From Brevundimonas poindexterae (GTDB taxonomy: Bacteria; Pseudomonadota; Alphaproteobacteria; Caulobacterales; Caulobacteraceae), in NCBI RefSeq assembly GCF_020524625.1, contig NZ_JAIVLL010000001.1, positions 930,001 through 994,000 on the forward strand: a stretch of DNA of 64,000 nt, read 5' to 3'. Positions 17,461 to 27,443 of this stretch are shown here, one piece after another. The position numbers and the translations under genes are program-made. A model generated the notes under the pieces. It did no database searches, was not told the origin of the DNA, and was given only the letters and a program-made list of their open reading frames with translations. Within the stretch, counting starts at the first letter, position 1, and each line of letters opens with the position of its first letter.

Positions 17461-18300
17461 ATGACGGCCTCTGCCATGCCGGTGGCGCCGCCGCTGTCGG
17501 AACAGGGACGGATGATCGCGCGGGCCTTTGTCGAGGCGCGCCGTTCGGGCCGCGCCCTGCCGACCTATCCGGGCGAGCAGCCCGAGGGTCTGGACGCCGC
17601 CTACGCCATTCAGGATGCAGCCATCGCGCTGGTCCCCGACGCGATCGCCGGCTGGAAGCTGGGCCGCATCCCCCCGCCGCTGGATGCCCGGTTTGGCGCC
17701 GGGCGACTGGCCGGACCGATCTTTGCCGCCAATGTTCAGGCCGCCGGGGGCGTGGTCGAATTCCCGCTCATCGAGGGCGGCTTTGGCGCGGTCGAGGCCG
17801 AATACCTTCTCCTTATGGCCGAGACGCCGACCCTGCGCGACGGCTGGACTCCGGCCGAGGCCACCCGGCTGGTCAGCCAGGTGCGCGTCGGCGTCGAGAT
17901 CGCCGGCAGCCCGTTTCCCGGCATCAATGACCATGGCCCGGCGGTCACGGCCTCGGACTTCGGCAACAATGCCGGGCTGATCCTGGGCGCCGAAGTCGAC
18001 CGCGACTGGGCGGGGCAGCCCGATGCGCTGGCCGATCTGGTCTGCGAGATGCGGATCGACGGACAGACGGTCGGCACCGGCGGCACGACCAGTATTCCCG
18101 GCGGGCCGTTCGACTCCCTGGCCTTTCTGCTGAATGCGCTACACCGTCGGGGCCTCAGGCCAGAGGCGGGGCAGTGGATTTCGACCGGAGCGGCGACCGG
18201 GGTCCACCGGATCGTCGCCGGACAGTCGGCCGAGGCCGATTTCGGACCGCATGGCATCATCGCCTGTCGCGCGGTCCGCGCCGAAGGAGGTGCCGGATGA
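17461..18300 (+). CDS. FAH-family 2-keto-4-pentenoate hydratase-like protein (MhpD type)
   Basis: 279 aa from ATG 17461; a TTG at 17431 would add ten residues. The protein resembles MhpD-like hydratases in length and motifs: AYAIQDAAIAL, GWKLGRIP, a metal-site EAEYLLLM, EIAGSPFPGINDHG, NAGLILGAEV and the C-terminal STGAATGVHRI. Canonical members hydrate 2-hydroxypenta-2,4-dienoate in aromatic degradation, but here it heads an operon with TRAP transporter and KDG kinase genes and shares an operator with a pectate lyase. A role on a deoxy-keto sugar acid, for example hydration or C-C cleavage, is an inference. The stop overlaps the next start (ATGA). Confidence 0.85.
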   Translation: MTASAMPVAPPLSEQGRMIARAFVEARRSGRALPTYPGEQPEGLDAAYAIQDAAIALVPDAIAGWKLGRIPPPLDARFGAGRLAGPIFAANVQAAGGVVEFPLIEGGFGAVEAEYLLLMAETPTLRDGWTPAEATRLVSQVRVGVEIAGSPFPGINDHGPAVTASDFGNNAGLILGAEVDRDWAGQPDALADLVCEMRIDGQTVGTGGTTSIPGGPFDSLAFLLNALHRRGLRPEAGQWISTGAATGVHRIVAGQSAEADFGPHGIIACRAVRAEGGAG

Positions 18301-19298
18301 TCCCCACACGCAGACGACTTCTGACGGGCGGACTGGCAGGCGCAGGGGCTGCAGCCCTGGCTGGCTGCGGGGGACGCGCCACAACCGGCGGCACCCGGCT
18401 TCTGCACGCGGCCGATGTGCATCCGGCCGACTATCCGACCGTCACCGCGGTCAAGTGGATGGGCGAGGAGCTGGGGCGCCTGACCGATGGACGGCTGGGA
18501 ATCCGGAGCTTCCCGTCCGGGCAGCTGGGCAATGAGGACGATTCGATCGGCCTCGCCCGCTATCAGGCGATCGATATTTGCCGGGTGGCGGCGGCGGCGC
18601 TGAACAACGCCTTTCCCGAGACCAGCCTGCTGTGCCTGCCCTATGTGTTTCGCTCGGTCGAGCACATGAGGACCGTGGTCGATGGCGAGATCGGTACCCG
18701 CCTGCTGAATGTGTTCGAGGATCGCGGGCTGGTGGGCCTGGCCTATTACGACGCGGCGCCACGCAGCCTGTACAATGTGCGTCGTCCCGTATTCGAGCCG
18801 GACGACCTGAAGGGCCTGAAGATCCGGGCGCCGCAGTCCGACATCTTCCTCGACACGGTCCGCGCCATGGGCGCCAATCCGACGCCGCTGACGTTCGGGG
18901 CGGTCTTCTCGTCGCTGCAGACCCATCTGATCGACGGCGCCGAGAACAACTGGCCCAGCTATCAGTCCAGCCGCCAGTATGAGGTGGCGCGGTACTGGAG
19001 CGATACGAAGCACCTGTATTCGCCGGACGCCCTGCTGATCTCCAAGGCGTCGATGGACGCGCTCACGCCGGGGGACCGGGATCTGGTGCGCGATGTGGCC
19101 CGCCGGTCGGTTCCGCTGATGCGGGTCGAGTGGGACCGTCGCGAGGCCGAGGCGCGCGCCGCGGTCATTGAGGCCGGGACCCAGGTCAATGCCGTCGATA
19201 CCGAGGCCTTTGCCCGCGCCGTTGAGCCCGTGAACGCGAAATACACCCGCGGCGCCGGTCTGGCGTCGCTCTACGAACAGATCACAGCGGCCGGCTGA
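18297..19298 (+). CDS. TRAP transporter solute-binding protein (DctP family), lipoprotein
   Basis: 333 aa. The N-terminus MIPTRRRLLTGGLAGAGAA with lipobox ALAGC looks like a twin-arginine-type lipoprotein signal. DctP features include FPSGQLGNEDDSIGLARYQ, LCLPYVFRS, YDAAPRSLYNVRRPV, the LKGLKIRAPQS segment that carries the conserved Arg for the substrate carboxylate, and GAENNWPSYQSS. It should bind a sugar acid in the periplasm, by context galacturonate or unsaturated oligogalacturonides, and hand it to the DctQM permease encoded next. Its ATG overlaps the hydratase stop by four bases. Confidence 0.94.
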   Translation: MIPTRRRLLTGGLAGAGAAALAGCGGRATTGGTRLLHAADVHPADYPTVTAVKWMGEELGRLTDGRLGIRSFPSGQLGNEDDSIGLARYQAIDICRVAAAALNNAFPETSLLCLPYVFRSVEHMRTVVDGEIGTRLLNVFEDRGLVGLAYYDAAPRSLYNVRRPVFEPDDLKGLKIRAPQSDIFLDTVRAMGANPTPLTFGAVFSSLQTHLIDGAENNWPSYQSSRQYEVARYWSDTKHLYSPDALLISKASMDALTPGDRDLVRDVARRSVPLMRVEWDRREAEARAAVIEAGTQVNAVDTEAFARAVEPVNAKYTRGAGLASLYEQITAAG

Positions 19299-19333
19299 AC
19301 GGCCCCACATCCAACGGCTCCGGGGAGGAACCG

Positions 19334-19831
19334 ATGACATCATCCGACGCGCCCCGAAAGGGCCTGCTGGACCATCTGTCCCGCATCGTGCTGGGACTGG
19401 CGGGGGCCGCCCTGCTGGCCATGGCGCTGATCCAGGCGTGGCAGGTCTTTGCCCGCTATGTGCTGAACGACTCCCCGGGCTGGACCGAGCCTGTGGCGCT
19501 GATCCTGATGAGTGTGGCGGTCATGTTCGGCGCCGCCGTGGGCGTGCGCTTCGAGACCCACTTCGCCTTCCAGACCCTGGCCCACGCCATGCCGGGACCG
19601 ATCCGCGCGGGCCTCGCGACCCTGTCGCGTCTGATCGCGGCGGCGACCGGCCTGGGGCTGGCGACCATGGGCGGCTATCTGATGCTGGATGACTGGACCG
19701 TGCCGCTGGCCGGTGCCCCGCTGCCCTCGGGCCTGAAATTCCTGGGTCTGGCGCTGGGCGGCGTGCTGATCCTGATCTTTGCGCTGGAGCGCCTGTTCAC
19801 CGGCGCCCCCAAGCCGGTCCGGGAGGACTGA
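19334..19831 (+). CDS. TRAP transporter small permease (DctQ family)
   Basis: 165 aa, four predicted membrane helices (about 15-38, 50-70, 90-112, 130-152). The segment QVFARYVLNDSPGWTEPVAL is the DctQ hallmark. A strong GGGGAGGAACCG precedes the ATG. The large permease starts two bases after the stop, so expression is coupled. Confidence 0.93.
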   Translation: MTSSDAPRKGLLDHLSRIVLGLAGAALLAMALIQAWQVFARYVLNDSPGWTEPVALILMSVAVMFGAAVGVRFETHFAFQTLAHAMPGPIRAGLATLSRLIAAATGLGLATMGGYLMLDDWTVPLAGAPLPSGLKFLGLALGGVLILIFALERLFTGAPKPVRED

Positions 19832-19833
19832 AC

Positions 19834-21114
19834 ATGGAATTCATCATCCTGTTCGGGGTTCTGGCCCTGTTGCTGGTTCTGGGTGTCCCCGTCGCCTTCT
19901 GTCTGATGGGGGCAACGCTTGCGACCGTGCTCTATCTGGCGCTGCCGCCGATCGTGGTGTTCCAGCAGATGGGGTCGGACATGGCCTCGGTGGCCCTGCT
20001 GGCCATTCCGCTGTTCATCTTCACCGGCGAGCTGATGATGAAGGGGGGATTGTCCGACCGGATGATCGCGCTGGCCTCGTCGCTGGTCGGCCATGTGCGC
20101 GGCGGTCTGGGTCAGGTGACGGTGGTCGGCTCGACCCTGTTCGGCGGCGTGTCCGGCTCGGCCATCGCCGACGTCTCGGCCATCGGCGGTACCATGATCC
20201 CGCAGATGCAGAAGCGCGGCTATGAAAGCGACTATGCGGTCAATGTCACCATTTCGGCGGCGCTGGTCGCCCTGCTGGTCCCGCCCTCGCACAACATGAT
20301 CCTGTATTCGGCCTCGGCCGGGGGCGGCGTGTCGATCTCGGACCTGTTCGCCGGCGGCATCGTTCCGGCCCTGATGCTGGCCGTCGCCCTGATGGTCACC
20401 GCCTACTGGGTCGCGCGCCGGCGGGGCTATGCGGCCGAGACCTTCCCGGGCTTCGGCACGGTGCTGACGCGGCTGATCGCGGCCATCCCGGGCCTGCTGC
20501 TGGTCGTCATCATCTTCGGCGGCATCCGGGCCGGCATCTTTACCGCCGTGGAGTCTGCCTCGATCGCCGTGGTCTACGCCATCGTCGTCACCGGTCTGGT
20601 CTATCGCCACATGCGCTGGGCGGCCTTCAAGCAGGCCTGCATCGGGGCGGCCCGAACTTCGGGCGCGGTGCTGTTCATCATCGGCTGTGCGGGGGCGTTC
20701 GGCTGGCTGATGGCCTTCCTGCAGGTGCCCAGCACCATGATCGAGGTGCTGAACGGCCTGACCGACAATCCGGTCATCATCATGCTGATGATCATCGGCT
20801 GCCTGCTGTTCCTGGGCACCTTCATGGACATGGCGCCGCTGATCATCATCGTCACGCCGATCTTCCTGCCGGTGGCCAAGGCGTTCGGGGTCGACCCCGT
20901 CCAGTTTGGCGTGATCCTGCTGCTGAGCTGCGGCATCGGCCTGATCACGCCGCCGGTCGGATCGGTGCTGTTCGTGGGCAGCGCCATCGCGAGGATTCCG
21001 ATGACGCAATCGCTGCGGTCGATCTGGCCCTTCTACTTCGCCTGTGTGATTGTGCTGATGCTGGTGACCTTCATCCCGGCACTGTCACTGTGGCTGCCTT
21101 CGCTCATGAAATGA
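19834..21114 (+). CDS. TRAP transporter large permease (DctM family)
   Basis: 426 aa, about 12 hydrophobic helices. DctM features are LLVLGVPVAFCLMGA, IPLFIFTGELMMKGGLS, VTVVGSTLFGGVSGSAIADVS (a conserved re-entrant region), LVPPSHNMILYS and GIGLITPPVGSVLF near the end. It forms the sodium-driven translocation subunit with DctQ. The stop overlaps the kinase start (ATGA at 21111-21114). Uptake of uronates is inferred from the neighbouring pectin genes. Confidence 0.95.
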   Translation: MEFIILFGVLALLLVLGVPVAFCLMGATLATVLYLALPPIVVFQQMGSDMASVALLAIPLFIFTGELMMKGGLSDRMIALASSLVGHVRGGLGQVTVVGSTLFGGVSGSAIADVSAIGGTMIPQMQKRGYESDYAVNVTISAALVALLVPPSHNMILYSASAGGGVSISDLFAGGIVPALMLAVALMVTAYWVARRRGYAAETFPGFGTVLTRLIAAIPGLLLVVIIFGGIRAGIFTAVESASIAVVYAIVVTGLVYRHMRWAAFKQACIGAARTSGAVLFIIGCAGAFGWLMAFLQVPSTMIEVLNGLTDNPVIIMLMIIGCLLFLGTFMDMAPLIIIVTPIFLPVAKAFGVDPVQFGVILLLSCGIGLITPPVGSVLFVGSAIARIPMTQSLRSIWPFYFACVIVLMLVTFIPALSLWLPSLMK

Positions 21115-22205
21115 CCTTGTTGCCCCATCTGAAGTCGCGGGACGGTGTCCGCTGGGACGCCGTGGCCCTGGGTGAGGTCATGCTTCGACTGGATCCCGGC
21201 GAGGGGCGTATCCGCACCGCCCGCCAGTTCCAGGTGTGGGAAGGCGGCGGCGAGTACAATGTGGCGCGCGGACTGGCGCGGACCTTCGGCCAGCGGACAG
21301 CGGTGGTGACCGCCCTGCCCCGCACCGATTTGGGGGCACTGGTCCATGAGCTGATCCAGACGGGTGGCGTGTCGGACTCGCACATCGTCTGGCGCGCGGG
21401 CGATCCGGTCGGACGCGAGAACCGGGTGGGGCTGAACTTCACCGAGCGGGGCTTTGGCCCCCGGGGCGCGCTGGGCGTGTCGGACCGGGCGCATTCGGCG
21501 ACCTCGACGCTTGCGGCCGAAGATGTCGACTGGGACCATCTGTTCGGGACCGAGGGCGTGCGCTGGTTCCACACGGGCGGGATCTTCTCGGCCCTGTCCG
21601 CGACGACCGCCGAGACGGCGCTGGCGGCGGTCACGGCCGCGCGGCGCCACGGCACCGTGGTCAGCTATGACCTCAACTATCGCGCCAGCCTGTGGGCGGC
21701 CCATCCGGACCCGGACGCGGCCCGGCGCACCAACCGCGCCATTGCCGAACAGGTCGATGTGCTGATCGGCGACGAGTACAGCCTGGCCTCATGCCTCGGC
21801 ATCGAGACGCCCGAGACCCGCAGCGACGCCTGTGATCCGCGTCCCATGGCGGCGGCGGCGGAACGGCTGGCCAAGGACCTGCCGAACCTGCGCCTGCTGG
21901 CCGGGCCGATGCGTGACCCGGTCACCGCCTCGATGAACCGCTGGGGCGCGGCGGCCTGGGCCGACGGCAAGCTGGTCACGCTGGACCCCGTGCCGGTCGA
22001 CATTCTGGACCGGGTGGGCGGCGGGGATGGCTTCGTCTCGGGTCTGGCCTTTGGCCTGATGGACGGGCGCCCGTTGGAAGAGGCCCTGGCGCTGGGCCAC
22101 GCCCACGGGGCGCTGGCCATGACCACCCCCGGCGACAACGCCATGACCTCGCTCGAGGAAGTCGAGGCCCTCGCCCGGGGCGGCAGCGCCGCCGCCCGCC
22201 GCTGA
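21111..22205 (+). CDS. kdgK: 2-keto-3-deoxygluconate kinase (PfkB family)
   Basis: 364 aa. PfkB-family ribokinase fold: N-terminal GEVMLRLDPGEGRI and VWEGGGEYNVARGLARTFG resemble KDG kinases, and the C-terminal signature RVGGGDGFVSGL holds the catalytic Asp (the common form is GAGDAF). It should phosphorylate KDG to KDPG, the final pathway step before Eda aldolase, which is not in this window. The ATG overlaps the TRAP permease stop, placing the kinase last in the hydratase-TRAP operon. Other 2-keto sugar acid kinases of the same family cannot be excluded. Confidence 0.88.
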   Translation: MTLLPHLKSRDGVRWDAVALGEVMLRLDPGEGRIRTARQFQVWEGGGEYNVARGLARTFGQRTAVVTALPRTDLGALVHELIQTGGVSDSHIVWRAGDPVGRENRVGLNFTERGFGPRGALGVSDRAHSATSTLAAEDVDWDHLFGTEGVRWFHTGGIFSALSATTAETALAAVTAARRHGTVVSYDLNYRASLWAAHPDPDAARRTNRAIAEQVDVLIGDEYSLASCLGIETPETRSDACDPRPMAAAAERLAKDLPNLRLLAGPMRDPVTASMNRWGAAAWADGKLVTLDPVPVDILDRVGGGDGFVSGLAFGLMDGRPLEEALALGHAHGALAMTTPGDNAMTSLEEVEALARGGSAAARR

Positions 22206-22248
22206 TCACACCAGGATTTTCCGGCGACGCTGGAAACCGGCAGCCGCA

Positions 22249-22642
22249 TGCTGTTGGATGCCCCCTCAGTGAGAGGTGATGCATGCACGAACCGGCGATC
22301 TATCCCGTCCCCGAGGAATGGGCCCGCACGGCCCATGTGAACCGGGCGCGCTACGAGAATGCGTGCAAGGCGGCGGAAACGGACCCGGACGGATTCTGGC
22401 GCGGGGTGGCCGGGCGGCTGGAATGGATGTCCTTCCCGAACCGGATCAAGGACGTCAGCTTCAACAAGGACGACTTCCATATCCGCTGGTTCGAGGACGG
22501 CGTCCTGAACGTCTCGGTCAACTGTATCGACCGGCACCTGCCCGAGCGGCGCGACGATGTCGCCATCCTCTGGGAAGGCGATGACCCGGCCGAGAGCGCG
22601 GCTATCACCTATGGCGAACTGCACAGCGCGGTCTGTCGTATG
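22249..22642. repeat. Direct repeat, left copy (acs 5' end, host side)
   Basis: This 394-bp stretch recurs at 25475-25868, exactly 3226 bp to the right. It covers 34 bp of leader and the first 120 codons of acs. The coding parts differ at 11 positions of 356 (my count), mostly synonymous, and the leaders differ in one 8-bp block. Homology stops just after the shared 12-mer CGCGGTCTGTCG (22627-22638). The repeat marks the left border of an inserted element. Confidence 0.92.
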
Positions 22643-22657
22643 CGTAGAAAAAGTTGA
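22283..22657 (+). pseudogene. acs: Truncated acetyl-CoA synthetase N-terminus (acs stump)
   Basis: 124 codons. The first 118 or so are nearly identical to the intact AcsA at 25509 ([13 protein letters not shown] onward); the frame then runs into element sequence (RMRRKS) and stops. Leader, Shine-Dalgarno (GAGAGG) and ATG are preserved, so a short non-catalytic fragment could still be made from the original promoter. It lacks the AMP-binding core. It is the host gene's 5' end cut off by the serine-recombinase element. Confidence 0.92.
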
Positions 22658-22985
22658 TCTTTTTCAGTGGGCTAGAGAACTCCGAACTTGAGGCGACTAA
22701 TCCGCCGCTTTCATTGGCTCTCCCGGCATTGAGAAAGATACTGAGCGTTTTCATACTGGTAGGCAATCCGTGTGGATGCCGCAGTGGAGAATCTGCGCTC
22801 TCCGGTTTGGCGCGGGCATTTCCCTGCAAACAGGGAATCAAACAGGGAATTTCTCGGGGCACTCCGCCGCTGTCGCTCGAGCGGCTGGCTCACAACACTA
22901 TAATTCTTGGGCTTTTCACGTGCAGCGCCCACCCGCCAGCGTCGCTAGCAGGGAATTTTTTCGAGCTTAACAGGGAATATTTTCG
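22643..22985. repeat. Non-coding left end of the element with CAGGGAA repeats and hairpins
   Basis: No credible gene here. Next to the border is an inverted repeat, GAAAAAG (22647-22653) and CTTTTTC (22659-22665). Further in, CAGGGAA occurs at 22831, 22843, 22949 and 22971, and again at 22992 inside the recombinase 3' end. An inverted copy TTCCCTG at 22820-22826 forms a 7-bp stem with the copy at 22831 (4-nt loop CAAA). The repeats may be recombinase or accessory binding sites, or a transcript structure ending the recombinase mRNA. Confidence 0.6.
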
Positions 22986-24599
22986 TCAGAGCAGGGAAAC
23001 GTCGGTGCGTTTAGGGCGATCAAAGCCCAGCAGTCGCCGCTGGGCTTTCCAGGACAACGGCAAGGGACAGGCCTTCTGAAGACTGGTCACGGTGAGACCG
23101 ACTGGCTGACGCCCCTCGACCAGTGCCTGTTTGAGATCCGGTGCAAGGAAACCGACCTCGATAACGTTCGAGACATGCTGAAGACTGAGCCCTTCGCGCG
23201 TCGCGATCGCTTCCATCGATTTCACGCGGCCGGTGGCCAGGTCCTGCATCCATCCGTGGGCGGTGCCCAAAAGTCTGATGATCGCTTGGTCCGGCGCGCG
23301 AGGGCCTGTCTCTACGAGCAGGGTCGAGAACCCTCGGTTGCCCTTGAGACGGACCGCCAGATTCAATTCGGTGTCTTTGTCCAACAGCCCGCAGGTGCCT
23401 TCAGCCCGAATCTGGATCGTCATGGCTGTGGGACTGATACGGATCCACTCGATCAGCTGCTCGATCGCCTCCCGGGCGGCCGCCGTCCGCCCTCCCTGGG
23501 CGTACGCAAGTCTCTCTATGAGTTCCGGGTTCTCGCTTCCACCCTTGGATTTCTGAACGGCAGTCAGGAACCGCACGACGGCCCCGACCACCGCCTTATT
23601 GACCTGTACTTCTGATAGTCTCCGCTCGCCCCCAGAGGTTTCGGAAAAGCAGTAGAAGCCCCCTTCCCTTGGCCGAAAACGTTGGGGTGCAGTGGTCATG
23701 GGAACACCATTTGGGGCCTGGATGAGGCCCTTCAGCAGGATTGGCGGCAGAGGCGGATGGTTCTTACGGAAGCGCTCTTCCAGTCTCTTCTTGATCGCCT
23801 GGGCCTCATCGAAGGTCTTCCTGTCGATGATGGCCTTGTGACGCCCTGGATAGAACGTCCCATTGTGCCGAATGAACCCCACATAGATGGGCTGGGTCAG
23901 AAGGACGCGAAGATCGCTGTGCGTGAAGGGACGGTCCGGTTGGGGATTGTCAGAACCCAAAGTCCGATTCCGCTTCATCACGCCCAGGCGTTTGCACTCA
24001 TTGGCGAGAGGGACAATGTCGCGGATTTCGAGGAAGCGAGCGAAGAGGTAGCGCACCACTTCAGCTTCCTCCGGTACGACGATCAGTTTTCGAGCCTCGG
24101 TTCGATACCCGAACGGAACGAAGCCGCCGGTCCACATGCCTTTGGCCGCAGAGGCGGCCAGCTTGTCGCGGATCCGCTCTGCGGTGATCTCCCGTTCGAA
24201 CTGAGCGAAGGAAAGGAGCACGTTCAGCATCAGCCGGCCCATGCTGTCGGCCGTGTTGAACGACTGTGTGACCGACACGAACGACACGCCGGCCTTGTCG
24301 AACAGCTCCGCCAGCTTGGAGAAGTCGAAGAGCGAACGGGTCAGCCGGTCAATCTTGTAGATGACGACCAGGTCCACCTTGCCTGCCGCGATGTCAGCGA
24401 GGAGCCGAGACAGGCCCGGACGTTCTGTGTCACCGCCTGAGAACCCATTGTCATCGTAGCGATCCGAGAGCACCGTCCAACCCTCATGCCGGTGGCTCAG
24501 CACATAGGCCTCACAGGCCTCGCGCTGTGCATCCAGGGTGGTGAACTCCTTCACCTCCGCCTCAGCTACCGAGCGTCGGGTGTAGATAGCGCACCTCAT
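22986..24599 (-). CDS. Large serine recombinase (site-specific integrase)
   Basis: 537 aa. The N-terminal resolvase catalytic domain has the nucleophile Ser10 in IYTRRS, followed by the DNGFSGGDTERPGL and KIDRLTRSLFDF blocks and the helix with RIRDKLAASAAKG. A recombinase domain follows (GFVPFGYRTEARKLIVV, EEAEVVRYLFARF) and a long C-terminal region of about 250 aa containing a predicted helical part. It should catalyse integration between attP and a site in acs. Its ATG overlaps the stop of the DUF2924 gene (ATGA, 24596-24599), so the two are translationally coupled. Recombinases of this type paired with DUF2924 proteins are common in small alphaproteobacterial elements, to my knowledge. Confidence 0.95.
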   Translation of the reverse strand: MRCAIYTRRSVAEAEVKEFTTLDAQREACEAYVLSHRHEGWTVLSDRYDDNGFSGGDTERPGLSRLLADIAAGKVDLVVIYKIDRLTRSLFDFSKLAELFDKAGVSFVSVTQSFNTADSMGRLMLNVLLSFAQFEREITAERIRDKLAASAAKGMWTGGFVPFGYRTEARKLIVVPEEAEVVRYLFARFLEIRDIVPLANECKRLGVMKRNRTLGSDNPQPDRPFTHSDLRVLLTQPIYVGFIRHNGTFYPGRHKAIIDRKTFDEAQAIKKRLEERFRKNHPPLPPILLKGLIQAPNGVPMTTAPQRFRPREGGFYCFSETSGGERRLSEVQVNKAVVGAVVRFLTAVQKSKGGSENPELIERLAYAQGGRTAAAREAIEQLIEWIRISPTAMTIQIRAEGTCGLLDKDTELNLAVRLKGNRGFSTLLVETGPRAPDQAIIRLLGTAHGWMQDLATGRVKSMEAIATREGLSLQHVSNVIEVGFLAPDLKQALVEGRQPVGLTVTSLQKACPLPLSWKAQRRLLGFDRPKRTDVSLL

Positions 24600-25078
24600 C
24601 TTGGAAGAGGCTTCCGTCGGCGCCGCAACTGTGGTGCGGAGAAGAACACCAAACCGTTCCAGCGGGTGCCAGTGATCTCCCGGGCAATGGCAGACAGGGA
24701 CCGATAGTGCGTGCCCTTGTGAAGGAGGCCTTGCGCCGTCTCGACCACGACATGCTCCTCTCCTTTCCAGGTCCGGCGATAGACCACGGCTCCTCCTTGG
24801 GGGTCGCTCAACGCCGCACCCTCGCCAGAGGGAACAGGACTCTCGGTCTCTTCAGACTGGAACTTATAGGCGATGAGGCGTCGGAGCTTCGTGATGAGGA
24901 GCCGTGGAGGCTCCGATCGCCACCGCCGGCGCCAGAAGTACCTCAATGCCTCACGTTCTGCGGATTCCAGCGACTTGATGAACTTCTCGACATCGGGATC
25001 CTGAGACCATTGCGCCTCCAAGTCAGCTGGCTTGAGTGTCGCGGCAGGCACGTCTGGAACCCGAAGCTTGGCGCCCAT
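24596..25078 (-). CDS. DUF2924 family protein of the integrative element
   Basis: 160 aa, basic. Core motifs are LRYFWRRRWRSEPPRLLITKLRRLIAYKFQ-type helical segments (about residues 46-75), then RTWKGEEHVVVET, GTHYRSLSAIAREITGTRWNG and FF, typical of DUF2924. The ITGTRWNG part resembles a small DNA-binding fold found next to recombinases. Function is not established; a directionality factor or DNA-binding accessory of the recombinase is a reasonable guess. The gene lies between the small protein gene (1-nt gap) and the recombinase (4-nt overlap). Confidence 0.85.
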   Translation of the reverse strand: MGAKLRVPDVPAATLKPADLEAQWSQDPDVEKFIKSLESAEREALRYFWRRRWRSEPPRLLITKLRRLIAYKFQSEETESPVPSGEGAALSDPQGGAVVYRRTWKGEEHVVVETAQGLLHKGTHYRSLSAIAREITGTRWNGLVFFSAPQLRRRRKPLPR

Positions 25079-25079
25079 G

Positions 25080-25307
25080 TCAGAGCCCCCTCGGGTACGG
25101 CGGCTCCTCCTCCCGGGTATCCGCTCTTCGGAGGCAGACCGCCATGGCAGCTGAGATCGCGGCCAGGTCCCTGCCAGCTGCCATCAGTCCCACGACAGTG
25201 CTCCAGGACGGTTCAGCTTCCACCCTGGCCGTCAGAGCGATGGCGTCTTCGACGATCACATCCGCGACGCGACATAGGTCCAACAGGGGCGAGCGAAGGT
25301 CTGGCAT
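25080..25307 (-). CDS. Small hypothetical protein of the integrative element
   Basis: 75 aa from ATG 25307 (MPDLRSPLLDL); a TTG start at 25370 would add 21 residues. It looks alpha-helical and mildly acidic (DLCRVADVIVEDAIALTARVEAEP) with a basic/acidic tail RRADTREEE. No family recognised. It is the first gene of the element operon and its stop lies 1 nt before the DUF2924 start, which supports it being a real gene. Confidence 0.65.
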   Translation of the reverse strand: MPDLRSPLLDLCRVADVIVEDAIALTARVEAEPSWSTVVGLMAAGRDLAAISAAMAVCLRRADTREEEPPYPRGL

Positions 25308-25508
25308 GGATGGGTCCCGTTCGATTGACGGGACGGACTGACGCTCGAACGCGGACGAAAGTCCACTCAAGTCTGGATGTCCAGGAAGGGGTTGGCCTCA
25401 GCCTGCGCAAAGGCTCAGCATGCGCTCTGAATTGTGCGTTATTCCCAGGGGTAGGCTGGCATGGGGCGCACTCTTGCTGTTGGATGCCGCGGCGTTGAGA
25501 GGTGATGC

Positions 25509-27439
<1,931 letters not shown>

Positions 27440-27443
<4 letters not shown>

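Noticed and set aside
22283-22657. A tandem duplication of acs as explanation of the repeat
   Set aside because: The copies flank a recombinase operon, homology ends abruptly at a short shared core, and the copies have diverged at about 3% of positions; integration explains all of this better.
22654-23079. A 141-codon frame at the element's left end
   Set aside because: It spans the CAGGGAA repeats and overlaps the recombinase 3' end; composition looks non-coding.
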